DNA of 64,000 nucleotides from Spirochaetaceae bacterium. Lineage in GTDB: Bacteria; Spirochaetota; Spirochaetia; Treponematales; Treponemataceae. The DNA is taken from contig JAFQDD010000016.1 in assembly GCA_017416145.1 (NCBI GenBank), positions 62,001 to 126,000 of the forward strand, written 5' to 3'. The notes beneath the pieces are model-generated. The model ran no database searches. It was not told where the DNA came from and worked only from the letters and a program-made list of their open reading frames with translations. Both the position numbers and the translations under genes were made by a program. This document shows, one piece after another, positions 27,729 to 36,270 of this stretch; within the stretch, counting starts at the first letter, position 1; each line of letters begins with the position of its first letter.

Positions 27729-28661
27729 CTATTTTTTTTCACCAGCGTAATATACCCATTTATTTGATGTTCCAAAAAGAACAAGGGTAAATATCAAGCC
27801 AATCAAGAAGATAATCCAAGCAATTACAGCACCATACCCCATATTAAAATATGAAAATGAATGTCTGTAGAATAGAACCATTGGAAAGTTTGTTTTTCCG
27901 TCTGGGAATCCACTTCCTTGATTTATAACCATTGGAACCAAGAAATACTGCATCATATTGATAATTCCTGTTAGCAAGTTATAGAAAATAACAGGAGTCA
28001 TCAGTGGAACAGTGATTTTTGTAAATCGTTGCCAACCATTTGCACCATCAATTAAAGATGCTTCATATAATGATTCTGGAACACCTTGTAAACCTGCTAA
28101 AAAGATTACGATTGTGTTTCCGCAGCCCCATAACCCAATAAAAGCATAGGAAAAATATATTAATTTTGTACTAGCCAACCATCTTTGGCCTTCAAACCCT
28201 AAATTCTGAAGAATTAGATTAATCCAACCGGTTTGTTCATTCAAAACTCCACGCCAAATCAAAACTGTGGCAACAAGTGGCACCATTGTTGGAATGTAAT
28301 ATAATGTTCTAAATAGTTTTGCACCTAATAAGTGCTTATTATTTAACAAAATAGCCGCAATAATAGAAAATCCCAAACTAAGTGGTAATGCAATAATTGT
28401 ATACTGCATAATATGTCCAATAGATTCTATTATCTGTGGATCTTGAAACAAAGCTCTTTTCCAGTTTTCCAAACCAACAAAGGTGGTTTTATCTGGTTCA
28501 ATTAAGTTATAGTTTAAAAATGAAAATACTAAAGAACTAATAATAGGAACTGCATAAAAAACAAGAAATCCTATTAACCAAGGCATTATAAAAAAGAAAC
28601 CCCATTTTTGCTCTCTATTTTTCATAGAAAGTTTTTTCAAAGCTACTGTCTTATTTTCCAT
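27729..28661 (-). CDS. ABC sugar transporter permease (MalF/UgpA type)
   Basis: Six predicted membrane segments. The N-terminal signature WGFFFIMPWLIGFLVFYAVPI and the EAA loop PESLYEASLIDGANGWQRFTKITVPLM are typical of the carbohydrate uptake type 1 family. Length 310 is normal. GGGAG precedes the ATG. It lies 81 bases after the binding-protein gene and 9 bases before the second permease. Confidence 0.95.
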   Translation of the reverse strand: MENKTVALKKLSMKNREQKWGFFFIMPWLIGFLVFYAVPIISSLVFSFLNYNLIEPDKTTFVGLENWKRALFQDPQIIESIGHIMQYTIIALPLSLGFSIIAAILLNNKHLLGAKLFRTLYYIPTMVPLVATVLIWRGVLNEQTGWINLILQNLGFEGQRWLASTKLIYFSYAFIGLWGCGNTIVIFLAGLQGVPESLYEASLIDGANGWQRFTKITVPLMTPVIFYNLLTGIINMMQYFLVPMVINQGSGFPDGKTNFPMVLFYRHSFSYFNMGYGAVIAWIIFLIGLIFTLVLFGTSNKWVYYAGEKK

Positions 28662-28742
28662 GATTTCTCCCGAATAAAAAGTTATCTCCCCCTACTTGAA
28701 TCCCAACTAAGGGAAGATAACCTTTTGATATTTGACTATTTA

Positions 28743-30113
28743 TCAGTCTTTTGCGTTGTTATAGATTTCTTGAAGTTTTACTTTTAGTTCAGCTGCTTCA
28801 GCATCCAAATCTAAACCAGGATTGTTTGTTAAGTTATCCCAGAATTCTGTGTAAGCTGTAGATGTTTCTTGGAAAGATGGCATCCATGCTTCGTGGTTTG
28901 GATTATCAGCATATTGAACACTGTCAATAATAATATCTGTATTAACTGTTACGTGTGGATAACGTGTTTTGAAGAAGTTATCCAAGAAAGCTTTTTGTTT
29001 TGTAGTTTGAGCTGGCATACCACCGTAGATGTTTAGAAGGTCGTCAGCAGCTGTTGTAACTAGGTATGAAAGAGCTTTGAATGCAGCATCTGGATTTTTT
29101 GATCCTTTTGGAATTTCGAATGTATCAGCGTGCATTTTTGCTGTTGTTCTACCTTTGTAACTTGGCATTGGATAAACATCCCAGTCATAATCCATTACAG
29201 CATAACCTGAGTACCATAGGTGACATTGGAACATACCAATTTTTCCTGATTCACCCCAGCTTCCTGCAGAAAGAATATCTGAAGAACCGTATGGTCCGTT
29301 TGGAATAAAGTGACTATTCCACATACCATCATAAGTCCATTTCCAAGCATCTAACCAAGCACTAGGAATTTGAGCTGTTTTTCCATCTTCTGCTACAAGG
29401 TTATTTGGTTCAAATAGTGTTCCGTATCCACGAGCATCACCCCAAACAATACCAAATCCCCATTGAACAATGTTTTCTGGATCAAAAGCAGGACTTGTTG
29501 CATCATTTCCGTTTGCATCAACAGTTAATTTTTGACCTAACATTTTTAGACAATCGTAGTCCCAAGTCCATTCTTTACCATTTTCGTCAACATATTTTTC
29601 ACCGTAATTTTTTGGAGGAAGTGGAATTCCAGCTTCTTCAAATAGTTCTTTATTTACGTACAAATATGAAGGATAAACACCAAATGGAAGACCGATTAGA
29701 CCGTCTTTTTCATCACGATAGAAATCAATCATTGATTTATCAAATTGTGATAAGTCAAGACCATGTTTATCAACTAATGGTTGAAGGTCTAACCAAGCAC
29801 CTTTGAAACTATCACGACCACGGATACCAACAGGGCCAACAATATCCGGAGCATTTCCACCAGAAATTTGTGTTGCCAATGTTTGGAAAGCTTGGTCATT
29901 ATCAACAATTTCTAGAACAAGCTCAATTTCATCTTGAGAAGCATTGAATGCATCTACTACAGCCTTTTGTGGTGCAAAAGTTGGTTCATCAGAACCAGCA
30001 CCTAAACCAACAAACCATCTTACTTGAGTGCGAGTTGATTTTTTCTCACAACCAGTAAACAACATTGATGCAGCCAGTAGCATCAAACAAACGAGTTTTA
30101 ACCCTTTTTTCAT
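28743..30113 (-). CDS. Sugar-binding lipoprotein of ABC importer
   Basis: Solute-binding protein (family 1) with lipoprotein signal MLFTGC, so anchored on the outer face of the inner membrane. The typical APQKAVVDAFNASQDEIELVLEIV start, GGNAPDIVGPVG, and the aromatic-rich C-terminal lobe support the family. Length 456 is normal. AGGAGG lies directly upstream, touching operator O2. It leads the three-gene importer operon. The substrate is inferred only from the shared operator with the GH30 gene. Confidence 0.93.
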   Translation of the reverse strand: MKKGLKLVCLMLLAASMLFTGCEKKSTRTQVRWFVGLGAGSDEPTFAPQKAVVDAFNASQDEIELVLEIVDNDQAFQTLATQISGGNAPDIVGPVGIRGRDSFKGAWLDLQPLVDKHGLDLSQFDKSMIDFYRDEKDGLIGLPFGVYPSYLYVNKELFEEAGIPLPPKNYGEKYVDENGKEWTWDYDCLKMLGQKLTVDANGNDATSPAFDPENIVQWGFGIVWGDARGYGTLFEPNNLVAEDGKTAQIPSAWLDAWKWTYDGMWNSHFIPNGPYGSSDILSAGSWGESGKIGMFQCHLWYSGYAVMDYDWDVYPMPSYKGRTTAKMHADTFEIPKGSKNPDAAFKALSYLVTTAADDLLNIYGGMPAQTTKQKAFLDNFFKTRYPHVTVNTDIIIDSVQYADNPNHEAWMPSFQETSTAYTEFWDNLTNNPGLDLDAEAAELKVKLQEIYNNAKD

Positions 30114-30126
30114 AAAAAATCCTCCT

Positions 30127-30142
30127 ATGTTTTCGCAAACAT
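30127..30142. promoter_or_regulatory. LacI-type operator O2
   Basis: An exact copy of O1, 13 bases before the binding-protein ATG and adjoining its AGGAGG. It lies inside the transcribed leader, where a bound repressor could act as a roadblock or loop with O3. Centre-to-centre distance to O3 is 98 bases. Confidence 0.8.
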
Positions 30143-30224
30143 TTTTTCAAACAATTTTCATCTTTCTTTATTCAAAGTTATTAGAATGTAAGATGAAATT
30201 GATTTGAAACAAGAAATGGTAAAT

Positions 30225-30240
30225 ATGTTTTCGCAAACAT
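30225..30240. promoter_or_regulatory. LacI-type operator O3
   Basis: An exact copy of O1, placed just downstream of the predicted importer promoter, covering about +2 to +17. Confidence 0.8.
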
Positions 30241-30248
30241 CTAAGATT

Positions 30249-30277
30249 AGATTAAACCTCAATTTTTAATCTGTCAA
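30249..30277 (-). promoter_or_regulatory. Promoter of the sugar ABC operon
   Basis: Minus-strand TTGACA (30272-30277), a 17-base spacer and TAATCT (30249-30254). The rest of the 30278-30554 gap is A+T-rich and holds nothing I recognise except the ribosome binding site of the next gene. Confidence 0.65.
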
Positions 30278-30554
30278 GAAAAAAATGTAAAAAAAATTCA
30301 ATTTTTTTATTTGTAAAATTTTGAAAGCAAAATACATTTTATCTAAGTTTTTTTATCTTCTCAAATCAATTATCTTAAAACAAAATTAAAATCATCATTT
30401 CTACAAATCTTTTCTTGTGTTTTTACAATTTCAATGTTAAAGTCAAAATAGATAAAATATTAGAAATGAAACTAACAAAAATCAATTTACAGTTCTAAAA
30501 TTTGAACTTTCTAATTCGGAAGTCTCGTTACAAATTATTCTACAAGGGAAAAAT

Positions 30555-31487
30555 ATGAAAAAAATAAATAGTTTTTTTATTTTTATATTTTGTGTTTTCG
30601 CTTTTTTAGGCTGCTCGACACATATAAACGTTCGAGTTAATCGTCCTGCAGAAGTAGACTTGAGTTTTGTAGAAACGATTGCTATTATCCCCTTTGCAGA
30701 AGATCCAAGCTTTTGGGATTATGTACTTTTCGGAATCGACGAGTATAAAATTTCAAAATATTTTACAAGCCGACTCGAAACAAAACTTTCAAATGCAGAA
30801 TATTTTAATGTAGTTACTACTTCCAAAGAGTACGGAACTATTCCACCTTGTGATGCATATATTTCTGGAAATATCCATAGCCTCAACACGAATATTAAAC
30901 AAAAAGAACGAATAGTAAAAGATGAAAAAACACAAACAGAAAAAAAGATAATCGAATTCTTTCGAGTTTTAGAGTTTTCTATTTCTTATCGAATTATAGA
31001 TCAGTCAACTGGCAATGTATTAAAAAAATTCGAAGATTCCTATTCATTAACTTCAGAATATGAATCTGAAAAATCAAAAGTGCCAACTGCCTGTGACCTT
31101 GCTAAATCTGAGTTAAATGATGTAATTTCGGATTTAATTAGAAAGATTACTCCTTATACTACATCAAAATCAATTTCACTATTAAAAGATAAAAGCAAAA
31201 ATTCTCAAATGGAATATGCTGATTCATTGGTAAAAGAAGGAAATTTAGTTCTAGCTTACAATGAATTTATGAAAGTTTACGAAACTACAAATATGTTTGA
31301 AGCTGGTTACAATTGTGCTTGTATTTTAGAAGCTCAAAATAAATACGAAGAAGCAGAGACTTTTCTACAAGACTTATACAACAAAACTGGAAATTCAAAA
31401 GCCTTGGATTTACTAAAAGATGTTCAATATGAAATTAAACAGCGAGATAAACTTATTCAACAAAATAAAAATCGTGGAATGAACTAA
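30555..31487 (+). CDS. Lipoprotein with alpha/beta and TPR-like domains
   Basis: Lipoprotein signal FLGC (Cys about residue 20). Residues 30-195 look like a CsgG/LpoB-type alpha/beta envelope domain (TIAIIPFAEDPSFWDY, YFTSRLETKLSNAEYFNVV, AYISGNIHSLN). Residues 215-290 form TPR-like helices (YADSLVKEGNLVLAYNEFMKV, CACILEAQNKYEEAETFLQ). The family assignment is by eye and moderate at best. AAGGGA precedes the ATG. It is probably monocistronic. Confidence 0.65.
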   Translation: MKKINSFFIFIFCVFAFLGCSTHINVRVNRPAEVDLSFVETIAIIPFAEDPSFWDYVLFGIDEYKISKYFTSRLETKLSNAEYFNVVTTSKEYGTIPPCDAYISGNIHSLNTNIKQKERIVKDEKTQTEKKIIEFFRVLEFSISYRIIDQSTGNVLKKFEDSYSLTSEYESEKSKVPTACDLAKSELNDVISDLIRKITPYTTSKSISLLKDKSKNSQMEYADSLVKEGNLVLAYNEFMKVYETTNMFEAGYNCACILEAQNKYEEAETFLQDLYNKTGNSKALDLLKDVQYEIKQRDKLIQQNKNRGMN

Positions 31488-31516
31488 TCCATTATTTTGT
31501 AAAGCTGCTTAGTCTA

Positions 31517-31725
31517 TGTACAAAAAACCACATTTTATGGTATAATCCACTCCGACTGCCCCCGGATAGTCAGGTATTATTCGGGTCGTTTATGTTTTTT
31601 TCAGTGGAAGAAAATATAATCGGTTTTGTAAATCGTTGAATTTTCCTGTAAAATCAGAAACAAAATCGACAGAATAAAGAGCCTTTTTTCCATAAAGGCC
31701 GTAAGAAAGCAAGGAAGTAAAAATC
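31517..31725 (+). promoter_or_regulatory. Extended -10 promoter and structured leader of glyS
   Basis: TGGTATAAT (-10 at 31541-31546) with a partial -35 (TGTACA, 31517-31522) predicts a start near 31553 and a leader of ~170 bases. The leader opens with a G+C-rich hairpin-like segment (CCCCCGGA ... TTCGGGT, about 31559-31590) followed by a T-rich run at 31594-31602. A second small hairpin (GCCTTT ... AAAGGC, about 31682-31699) lies close to the start codon. It could be an attenuator or a small RNA plus readthrough. I found no T-box or known riboswitch motif. Confidence 0.45.
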
Positions 31726-33072
31726 ATGGACAAACATGAAGTAACAATGGAAAAAATTGTAAGCCTATGTAAAAGAAGAGGCTTCGTATTTCAATCATCA
31801 GAAATTTATGGTGGACAAGCTGGAGCATGGGACTACGGTCCACTTGGAATAGAGTTAAAAAAGAATATTCAAAATGCTTGGTGGAAAGAAATGACTCAAC
31901 TTCACGATAATATCGTGGGATTAGACGCAGCAATCTTAATGCACCCTCGTGTTTGGGAAGCATCTGGTCACGTTGCAAACTTTTCTGACCCTCTTGTAGA
32001 CTGTAAATCATGTAAAATGAGATACAGAGCCGATAATATGGATCAAGAGGCTCTTGCAGCAAGAAAATGTCCTGCTTGTGGTGGCGAATTAACAGAACCT
32101 CGTGCATTTAACTTGATGTTCAAAACTCACATTGGTGCTGCAGAAGATTCTGCAAGTGTTGTTTACCTACGTCCTGAAACAGCTCAAGGTATTTACGTAA
32201 ACTACAAAAACATTATCCAATCAAACAGAATGAAAATCCCATTTGGTATTGCTCAAGTTGGTAAAGCTTTCCGTAACGAAATTGTTACAAAAAACTTTAT
32301 TTTCCGTACTTGTGAATTTGAACAAATGGAAATGCAATTTTTCGTAAAACCAGGTGATGACGACAAATTCTTTGAATATTGGAGAGAACAACGCTGGGCA
32401 TTCTACCAAAAATACGGCGTTCGCATGGACAAAATGCGCTGGTATCACCACGAAAAACTAGCTCACTACGCAAAAGACGCTTACGATATTGAATACGAAT
32501 TCCCAATGGGATTTTCTGAACTAGAAGGTATTCACAACCGCACAAACTTTGACCTTTCAAAACACACTGAATATTCTGGAAAAGATATGCAGTACATTGA
32601 CCAAGATAATGGCAATGAAAAATATATTCCATACATCATTGAAACATCAGCAGGTTTAACACGTAACCTACTAATGTTCCTATGCGATGCTTACGAAGAA
32701 GAAAAAGTTGCAGACAAAGGTAACGACGACGATTACAGAACAGTTTTACACTTCCATCCAAAAATCGCACCTGTAACAGTTGCAGTTCTTCCACTTATGA
32801 AAAAAGACGGACTTGCAGAACTTGCAAAAGAAATTCAAGCTGAACTAAAAGAAGAATTTGTTACAGATTACGACCAAGCTGGAGCAATTGGAAAACGCTA
32901 TCGCCGCCAAGACGAAATCGGAACTCCATTCTGTATCACAGTTGACTACGATTCAAAAGAAGACAACACAGTTACACTACGCTTCCGTGATTCAATGGAA
33001 CAAGTTCGCGTTCCAAGAAGTGAACTAGCTTCTAGAATTAGAGAAGAAATCAAAAACTACAAAAGAGTTTAA
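31726..33072 (+). CDS. glyS: Glycyl-tRNA synthetase, dimeric type
   Basis: Class II synthetase of the eukaryote/archaea-like alpha2 type. Evidence: RGFVFQSSEIYGGQAGAWDYGPLGIELK (motif 1 region), a Cys4 zinc-like insert (CKSCKMRY ... CPACGGE), FNLMFKT, YLRPETAQGIYVNYKN (motif 2 with FRNE in GKAFRNEI), and a motif 3 / anticodon-binding C-terminus (HPKIAPVTVAVLPL). Length 448 is standard. AGGAAG precedes the ATG. No glyQ/glyS two-subunit enzyme is needed with this form. Confidence 0.96.
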   Translation: MDKHEVTMEKIVSLCKRRGFVFQSSEIYGGQAGAWDYGPLGIELKKNIQNAWWKEMTQLHDNIVGLDAAILMHPRVWEASGHVANFSDPLVDCKSCKMRYRADNMDQEALAARKCPACGGELTEPRAFNLMFKTHIGAAEDSASVVYLRPETAQGIYVNYKNIIQSNRMKIPFGIAQVGKAFRNEIVTKNFIFRTCEFEQMEMQFFVKPGDDDKFFEYWREQRWAFYQKYGVRMDKMRWYHHEKLAHYAKDAYDIEYEFPMGFSELEGIHNRTNFDLSKHTEYSGKDMQYIDQDNGNEKYIPYIIETSAGLTRNLLMFLCDAYEEEKVADKGNDDDYRTVLHFHPKIAPVTVAVLPLMKKDGLAELAKEIQAELKEEFVTDYDQAGAIGKRYRRQDEIGTPFCITVDYDSKEDNTVTLRFRDSMEQVRVPRSELASRIREEIKNYKRV

Positions 33073-33086
33073 TTTCAACTAACAAA

Positions 33087-33133
33087 AGAAACTATCTTAT
33101 TTGTATATTGATAAGTAAGGTAGTTTCTAAACT
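33087..33133 (+). terminator. Terminator after glyS
   Basis: A 13-base stem (AGAAACTATCTTA / TAAGGTAGTTTCT, one G-T pair) is followed by AAACTTTTT. The next start codon lies less than 20 bases away, so the following gene must rely on readthrough or an unseen promoter. Confidence 0.65.
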
Positions 33134-33141
33134 TTTTGAAT

Positions 33142-33894
33142 ATGGAATACGTATTATTATCAAATACTAATTGTATGGTTAGTAGAACAGCCCTTTCTAT
33201 AGACTCGCTAGAAAATTACCCATTAGAAGATGGTGTTGCTCTTATGAGAAAAGCCTATGATGGTGGAGTAAATTTTTATCATAGCAGTTCCCAACACAAA
33301 GAAATTCTAGGATATGCTTTTCATGGCATGCGCAAAGAAGTTTTTATATCAATTGAAAGTCTTGCTTCAGATAGTTTAACCTTACAACAAGAAATTATAG
33401 CAACACTAGACTCTCTTAATAGTTCTTATATTGATGTTTTTTCTGTTCAAAACAATAACTTTGTACCAAAAAAAGATTCAACAGATGGACTTTACACAGC
33501 GTTACTTGCTGCAAAAGCCGATGAAAACGTAAAATCAATTGGATTTTCCACAAAGAAGTTTGATTTAGCAAAAGAAGCTTTAGAATCAAAATTGTATGAT
33601 GTTATATTTTTAGAGACATCAATAAAATCTTTAGATGTTAAAGAAACAATAAACTTTATTAAAAATTGTAAAAACAATGATATTGGATTAGTTATCAATT
33701 ATGAAATTCCTGTTTCAGAGGAACTTGAATTTCCACTTGTATTTGGATTTTTAAGAAAATCAGAAAATCTAATTCCTATGTGGAAAATTAAAAATCAAGA
33801 GGATTTACAACAAGTTTTGTATTTTGAATCAAATCCTCCAGAATTCACTGACAAAGATTTAGAAGAAATAGAAAAAAAACAAGATTCCAACTAA
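33142..33894 (+). CDS. Aldo/keto reductase-like protein, catalytic residues lost
   Basis: The TIM-barrel pattern of aldo/keto reductases is visible: ALMRKAYDGGVNFYHSSS, EILGYAFHG, EVFISIES, IDVFSVQNN, VKSIGFSTKKFDLAKEAL. The catalytic positions are changed. The Asp of the usual FIDTA motif is His47, the Tyr site reads Q/H (51-52), and the Lys of ISTK is Glu. The protein also stops early (~250 versus ~300 residues), lacking the usual NADPH-binding end. It may be a non-enzymatic relative. The start is unclear (ATG at 33142 or TTG at 33136) because no good ribosome binding site exists. Confidence 0.65.
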   Translation: MEYVLLSNTNCMVSRTALSIDSLENYPLEDGVALMRKAYDGGVNFYHSSSQHKEILGYAFHGMRKEVFISIESLASDSLTLQQEIIATLDSLNSSYIDVFSVQNNNFVPKKDSTDGLYTALLAAKADENVKSIGFSTKKFDLAKEALESKLYDVIFLETSIKSLDVKETINFIKNCKNNDIGLVINYEIPVSEELEFPLVFGFLRKSENLIPMWKIKNQEDLQQVLYFESNPPEFTDKDLEEIEKKQDSN

Positions 33895-33967
33895 AACGCT
33901 GGAAGTTTTTTATGATATTGTTTGCGTTGCAAACTATCCTACTAATTTTTTAGGAGACTAAAATAAT

Positions 33968-35854
33968 ATGGCTGATTTACGCACAGAATGTGGCATTGTT
34001 GTTGCAAAAGCATTAAACATTTTTATTAAAAACAAGGGTTTAGAAGCTCCAGAAGTTGAAGCAACTTCTCTTTTACTAGAAACTCCACCAAACCCAGAGA
34101 TGGGAGACGTGGGTATTCCACTTTTTGCCTTTGCAAAAACTTTAAGAATGGGACCTCCAGTAATTGCTTCAGAAGTTGCAAAAATCATTGAAAATGAATT
34201 AAAAGACGAAGCTTCCAAAGTTGGTTCTTTTGCTGCCGTTGGTCCATACGTAAATGCAAAATTAAATAAATCCGCTGCCAGTAGCGATATTTTAGGAAAA
34301 ATCCAAGCCCAAGGTGATGACTACGGTTCATTAAATGCTCAAAACGAAAAACCTCTAGCTGGTAAAAAAGTTATGCTAGAATTTTCTAGTCCAAACACAA
34401 ACAAACCACTTCACTTAGGTCACCTACGAAACGATGCCCTTGGAGAAAGTGTTAGCCGCATCTTAAAAAAAGCTGGAGCTGAAGTTTTCAAAGTAAATAT
34501 TATCAACAATCGTGGTGTGCACATTTGTAAATCAATGTTGGCTTACATCATCAATCACTCTGGAAAGCCTGAATACGTTACAGAAACTGGCATTTCTCCA
34601 GATTTCAAATTCACACTAAAAGATACACCAGAATCTCTAGGCGTAAAAAGCGACCGTTTCGTTGGAGATTGTTACGTAGAATTTGAAAAACTTTGCAAAC
34701 CTAATGGATGCACAGAAGATGAAGAAAAAGCACTTCGTCCAAAATACGAAGCCATCGCTCAATCTATGCTTGTGGAATGGGAAAAAGGAAACGAAGAAAT
34801 CCGCAAACTTTGGCAACAAATGAACGATTGGGCTATCGGCGGAATCAAAGAAACTTACCAAAGAACAGACGTTTCCTTTGACAAACTTTACTACGAAAGC
34901 GAAACTTACCTAAAAGGTAAAGCTGAAATCCTAAAAGGTTTAGAAGACGGCCTTTTCTACAAAGAAGAGGATGGCTCTGTTTGGGTTGACCTTGCAGAAA
35001 TCAAGCTTGATAAAAAAGTTCTTCTAAGAAAAGACGGTACAGCATTGTACATGACTCAAGATATTGGAACTGCAATCTACAGACACAGCGATTGGGCTTT
35101 TAATCAACTGGTTTACGTTGTTGGAAGCGAACAGCAATATCACTTTAAGGTGCTTTTCTACATCTTGAAAAAACTCGGCTACGAATGGGCAGACCAGTTA
35201 TATCACCTTTCTTATGGAATGGTAAATCTACCAGAAGGAAAAATGAAATCCCGTGAAGGCACAGTTGTTGACGCTGACGATTTGATTAACTCTTTAAGAG
35301 ATGGTGCATTGGCTGAAATTTCAGAAAAAGGCCGAGAAGAAGCTGTTGGAAATCCTGCTGAAGTTGCAGAAAAAATTGCTTTAGGTGCCCTTCACTACTA
35401 CTTGCTACAAACAACTCCTACAAAGGATATGCTCTTTAATCCAAAAGAATCTCTTTCTTTTAACGGAAACACAGGACCATATTTACAATATATGGGAGCT
35501 CGTATTTCATCAATCCTACGCAAAACAAAAGAAACAGGCTTAGAACCAAGCTATAACGCAGAAGATTTGGCAACTCTAAAAGACGGTGCTGAATGGGAAC
35601 TTGTAAAAACCTTAAGCGACTTCCCTTCAGTTGTAGAAAAAGCAGCCCTTGCTCTAGATTCTTCTGTAGTTGCAACATATTTGTATGAAGTTGCAAAGGG
35701 ATTTAGCAAGTTTTATCACGACTGTCCAATTATTTCTATTGCAGAAGAAAATCCATCTTTAGCAAAGGCTCGTCTTGCAATCGCCCAATCTGTTTTACAA
35801 GTTTTGAAAAACGGACTAAATTTAATTTTGGTGCCATTTTTGGAAACTATGTAG
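33968..35854 (+). CDS. argS: Arginyl-tRNA synthetase
   Basis: Class I synthetase. The HIGH motif appears as HLGH in SSPNTNKPLHLGHLRNDALGE. The KMSKS loop is reduced to MKSREG (GKMKSREGTVVDADDL), as in many ArgRS. An N-terminal Add-1 domain and C-terminal DALR anticodon domain (FYHDCPI ... RLAIAQSVLQVLKNGLNLI) are present. Length 628 is somewhat above the E. coli enzyme. AGGAG precedes the ATG, and a terminator follows. Confidence 0.96.
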   Translation: MADLRTECGIVVAKALNIFIKNKGLEAPEVEATSLLLETPPNPEMGDVGIPLFAFAKTLRMGPPVIASEVAKIIENELKDEASKVGSFAAVGPYVNAKLNKSAASSDILGKIQAQGDDYGSLNAQNEKPLAGKKVMLEFSSPNTNKPLHLGHLRNDALGESVSRILKKAGAEVFKVNIINNRGVHICKSMLAYIINHSGKPEYVTETGISPDFKFTLKDTPESLGVKSDRFVGDCYVEFEKLCKPNGCTEDEEKALRPKYEAIAQSMLVEWEKGNEEIRKLWQQMNDWAIGGIKETYQRTDVSFDKLYYESETYLKGKAEILKGLEDGLFYKEEDGSVWVDLAEIKLDKKVLLRKDGTALYMTQDIGTAIYRHSDWAFNQLVYVVGSEQQYHFKVLFYILKKLGYEWADQLYHLSYGMVNLPEGKMKSREGTVVDADDLINSLRDGALAEISEKGREEAVGNPAEVAEKIALGALHYYLLQTTPTKDMLFNPKESLSFNGNTGPYLQYMGARISSILRKTKETGLEPSYNAEDLATLKDGAEWELVKTLSDFPSVVEKAALALDSSVVATYLYEVAKGFSKFYHDCPIISIAEENPSLAKARLAIAQSVLQVLKNGLNLILVPFLETM

Positions 35855-35884
35855 TTTAGGTTGATATTTAAACTTTAACCAATG

Positions 35885-35924
35885 GGCGATTTTCCCTGAT
35901 TTTTAGGAAAGTCGCCTTTTTTTT
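35885..35924 (+). terminator. Terminator after argS
   Basis: Stem GGCGATTTTCC / GGAAAGTCGCC with an eight-T run on the plus strand. Confidence 0.85.
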
Positions 35925-35972
35925 GGGTTCTAAAATATTCATAATTGCGTGATGCATAACTCTGTCTATAAA

Positions 35973-36125
35973 ACGCACCACACGGAAACCAAGATTGTTG
36001 TTGCGGTTGTTCGACAGATTGCTGCGAATCTCGCAATCTGTGTTACGGTTAGAAACAGACGCGTTGTTAGCGTTATTGTTCCAACTACCACCGCGGTTAA
36101 CGCGGTTAGACCCCGACGTTGTATT
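35973..36125 (-). other. DGR template-repeat-like sequence (TR)
   Basis: Read on the minus strand, this non-genic stretch would encode the lectin-like end of the adjacent lipoprotein: GSNRVNRGGSWNNNANNAS, VSNRN, then NNRNNNLGFRVVR. Variable codons are almost all AAC or AAT, the hallmark of a DGR template. My hand alignment with the VR at 36286-36420 gives about 26 substitutions, about 20 of them at template adenines. The stretch at 36014-36041 is an inserted palindrome absent from the VR. There is no start codon with a ribosome binding site, and no reverse transcriptase nearby. Confidence 0.75.
36014..36041. repeat. Palindromic element inside the TR
   Basis: Perfect 9-base arms ACAGATTGC / GCAATCTGT enclose a 10-base loop. 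A 26-base core matches 57253-57278 at 23 positions, including a paired change that keeps the stem. Relative to the VR it adds a net 18 bases (six codons). Confidence 0.7.
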
Positions 36126-36191
36126 TCCACTTTATAGCCTTTCCCTTTTATATTTTTTAGTTTAACACTAAAAAATCCATAACAAATTCGA

Positions 36192-36207
36192 GCGCCCTTT
36201 CGGGCGC
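36192..36207 (-). other. GAAA-loop hairpin between VR and TR
   Basis: On the minus strand GCGCCC-GAAA-GGGCGC, about 80 bases past the VR end. Hairpins with GRNA loops downstream of the VR are a known target-recognition element of DGRs. Confidence 0.6.
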
Positions 36208-36214
36208 ATAAAAT

Positions 36215-36266
36215 AACTATCTGCTTTTATCGCAGCCTTTAGGGCTGCTCTTTAAAGCAGATAGTT
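36215..36266. repeat. Nested hairpin directly after the variable lipoprotein gene
   Basis: A 13-base perfect outer stem (AACTATCTGCTTT / AAAGCAGATAGTT) encloses an inner stem GCAGCC / GGCTGC. It starts five bases after the stop codon at 36271. It lacks a long T run, so a role as DGR target cruciform is as plausible as a terminator. Confidence 0.6.
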
Positions 36267-36270
36267 TACT

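Noticed and set aside
31553-31604. SRP RNA, 6S RNA or T-box
   Set aside because: The conserved SRP loop, a 6S-like long bulged helix and the T-box core were not found.
35949-36137. A plus-strand 62-residue frame over the template repeat
   Set aside because: It is antisense to the TR; the lectin-like coding pattern is on the minus strand.
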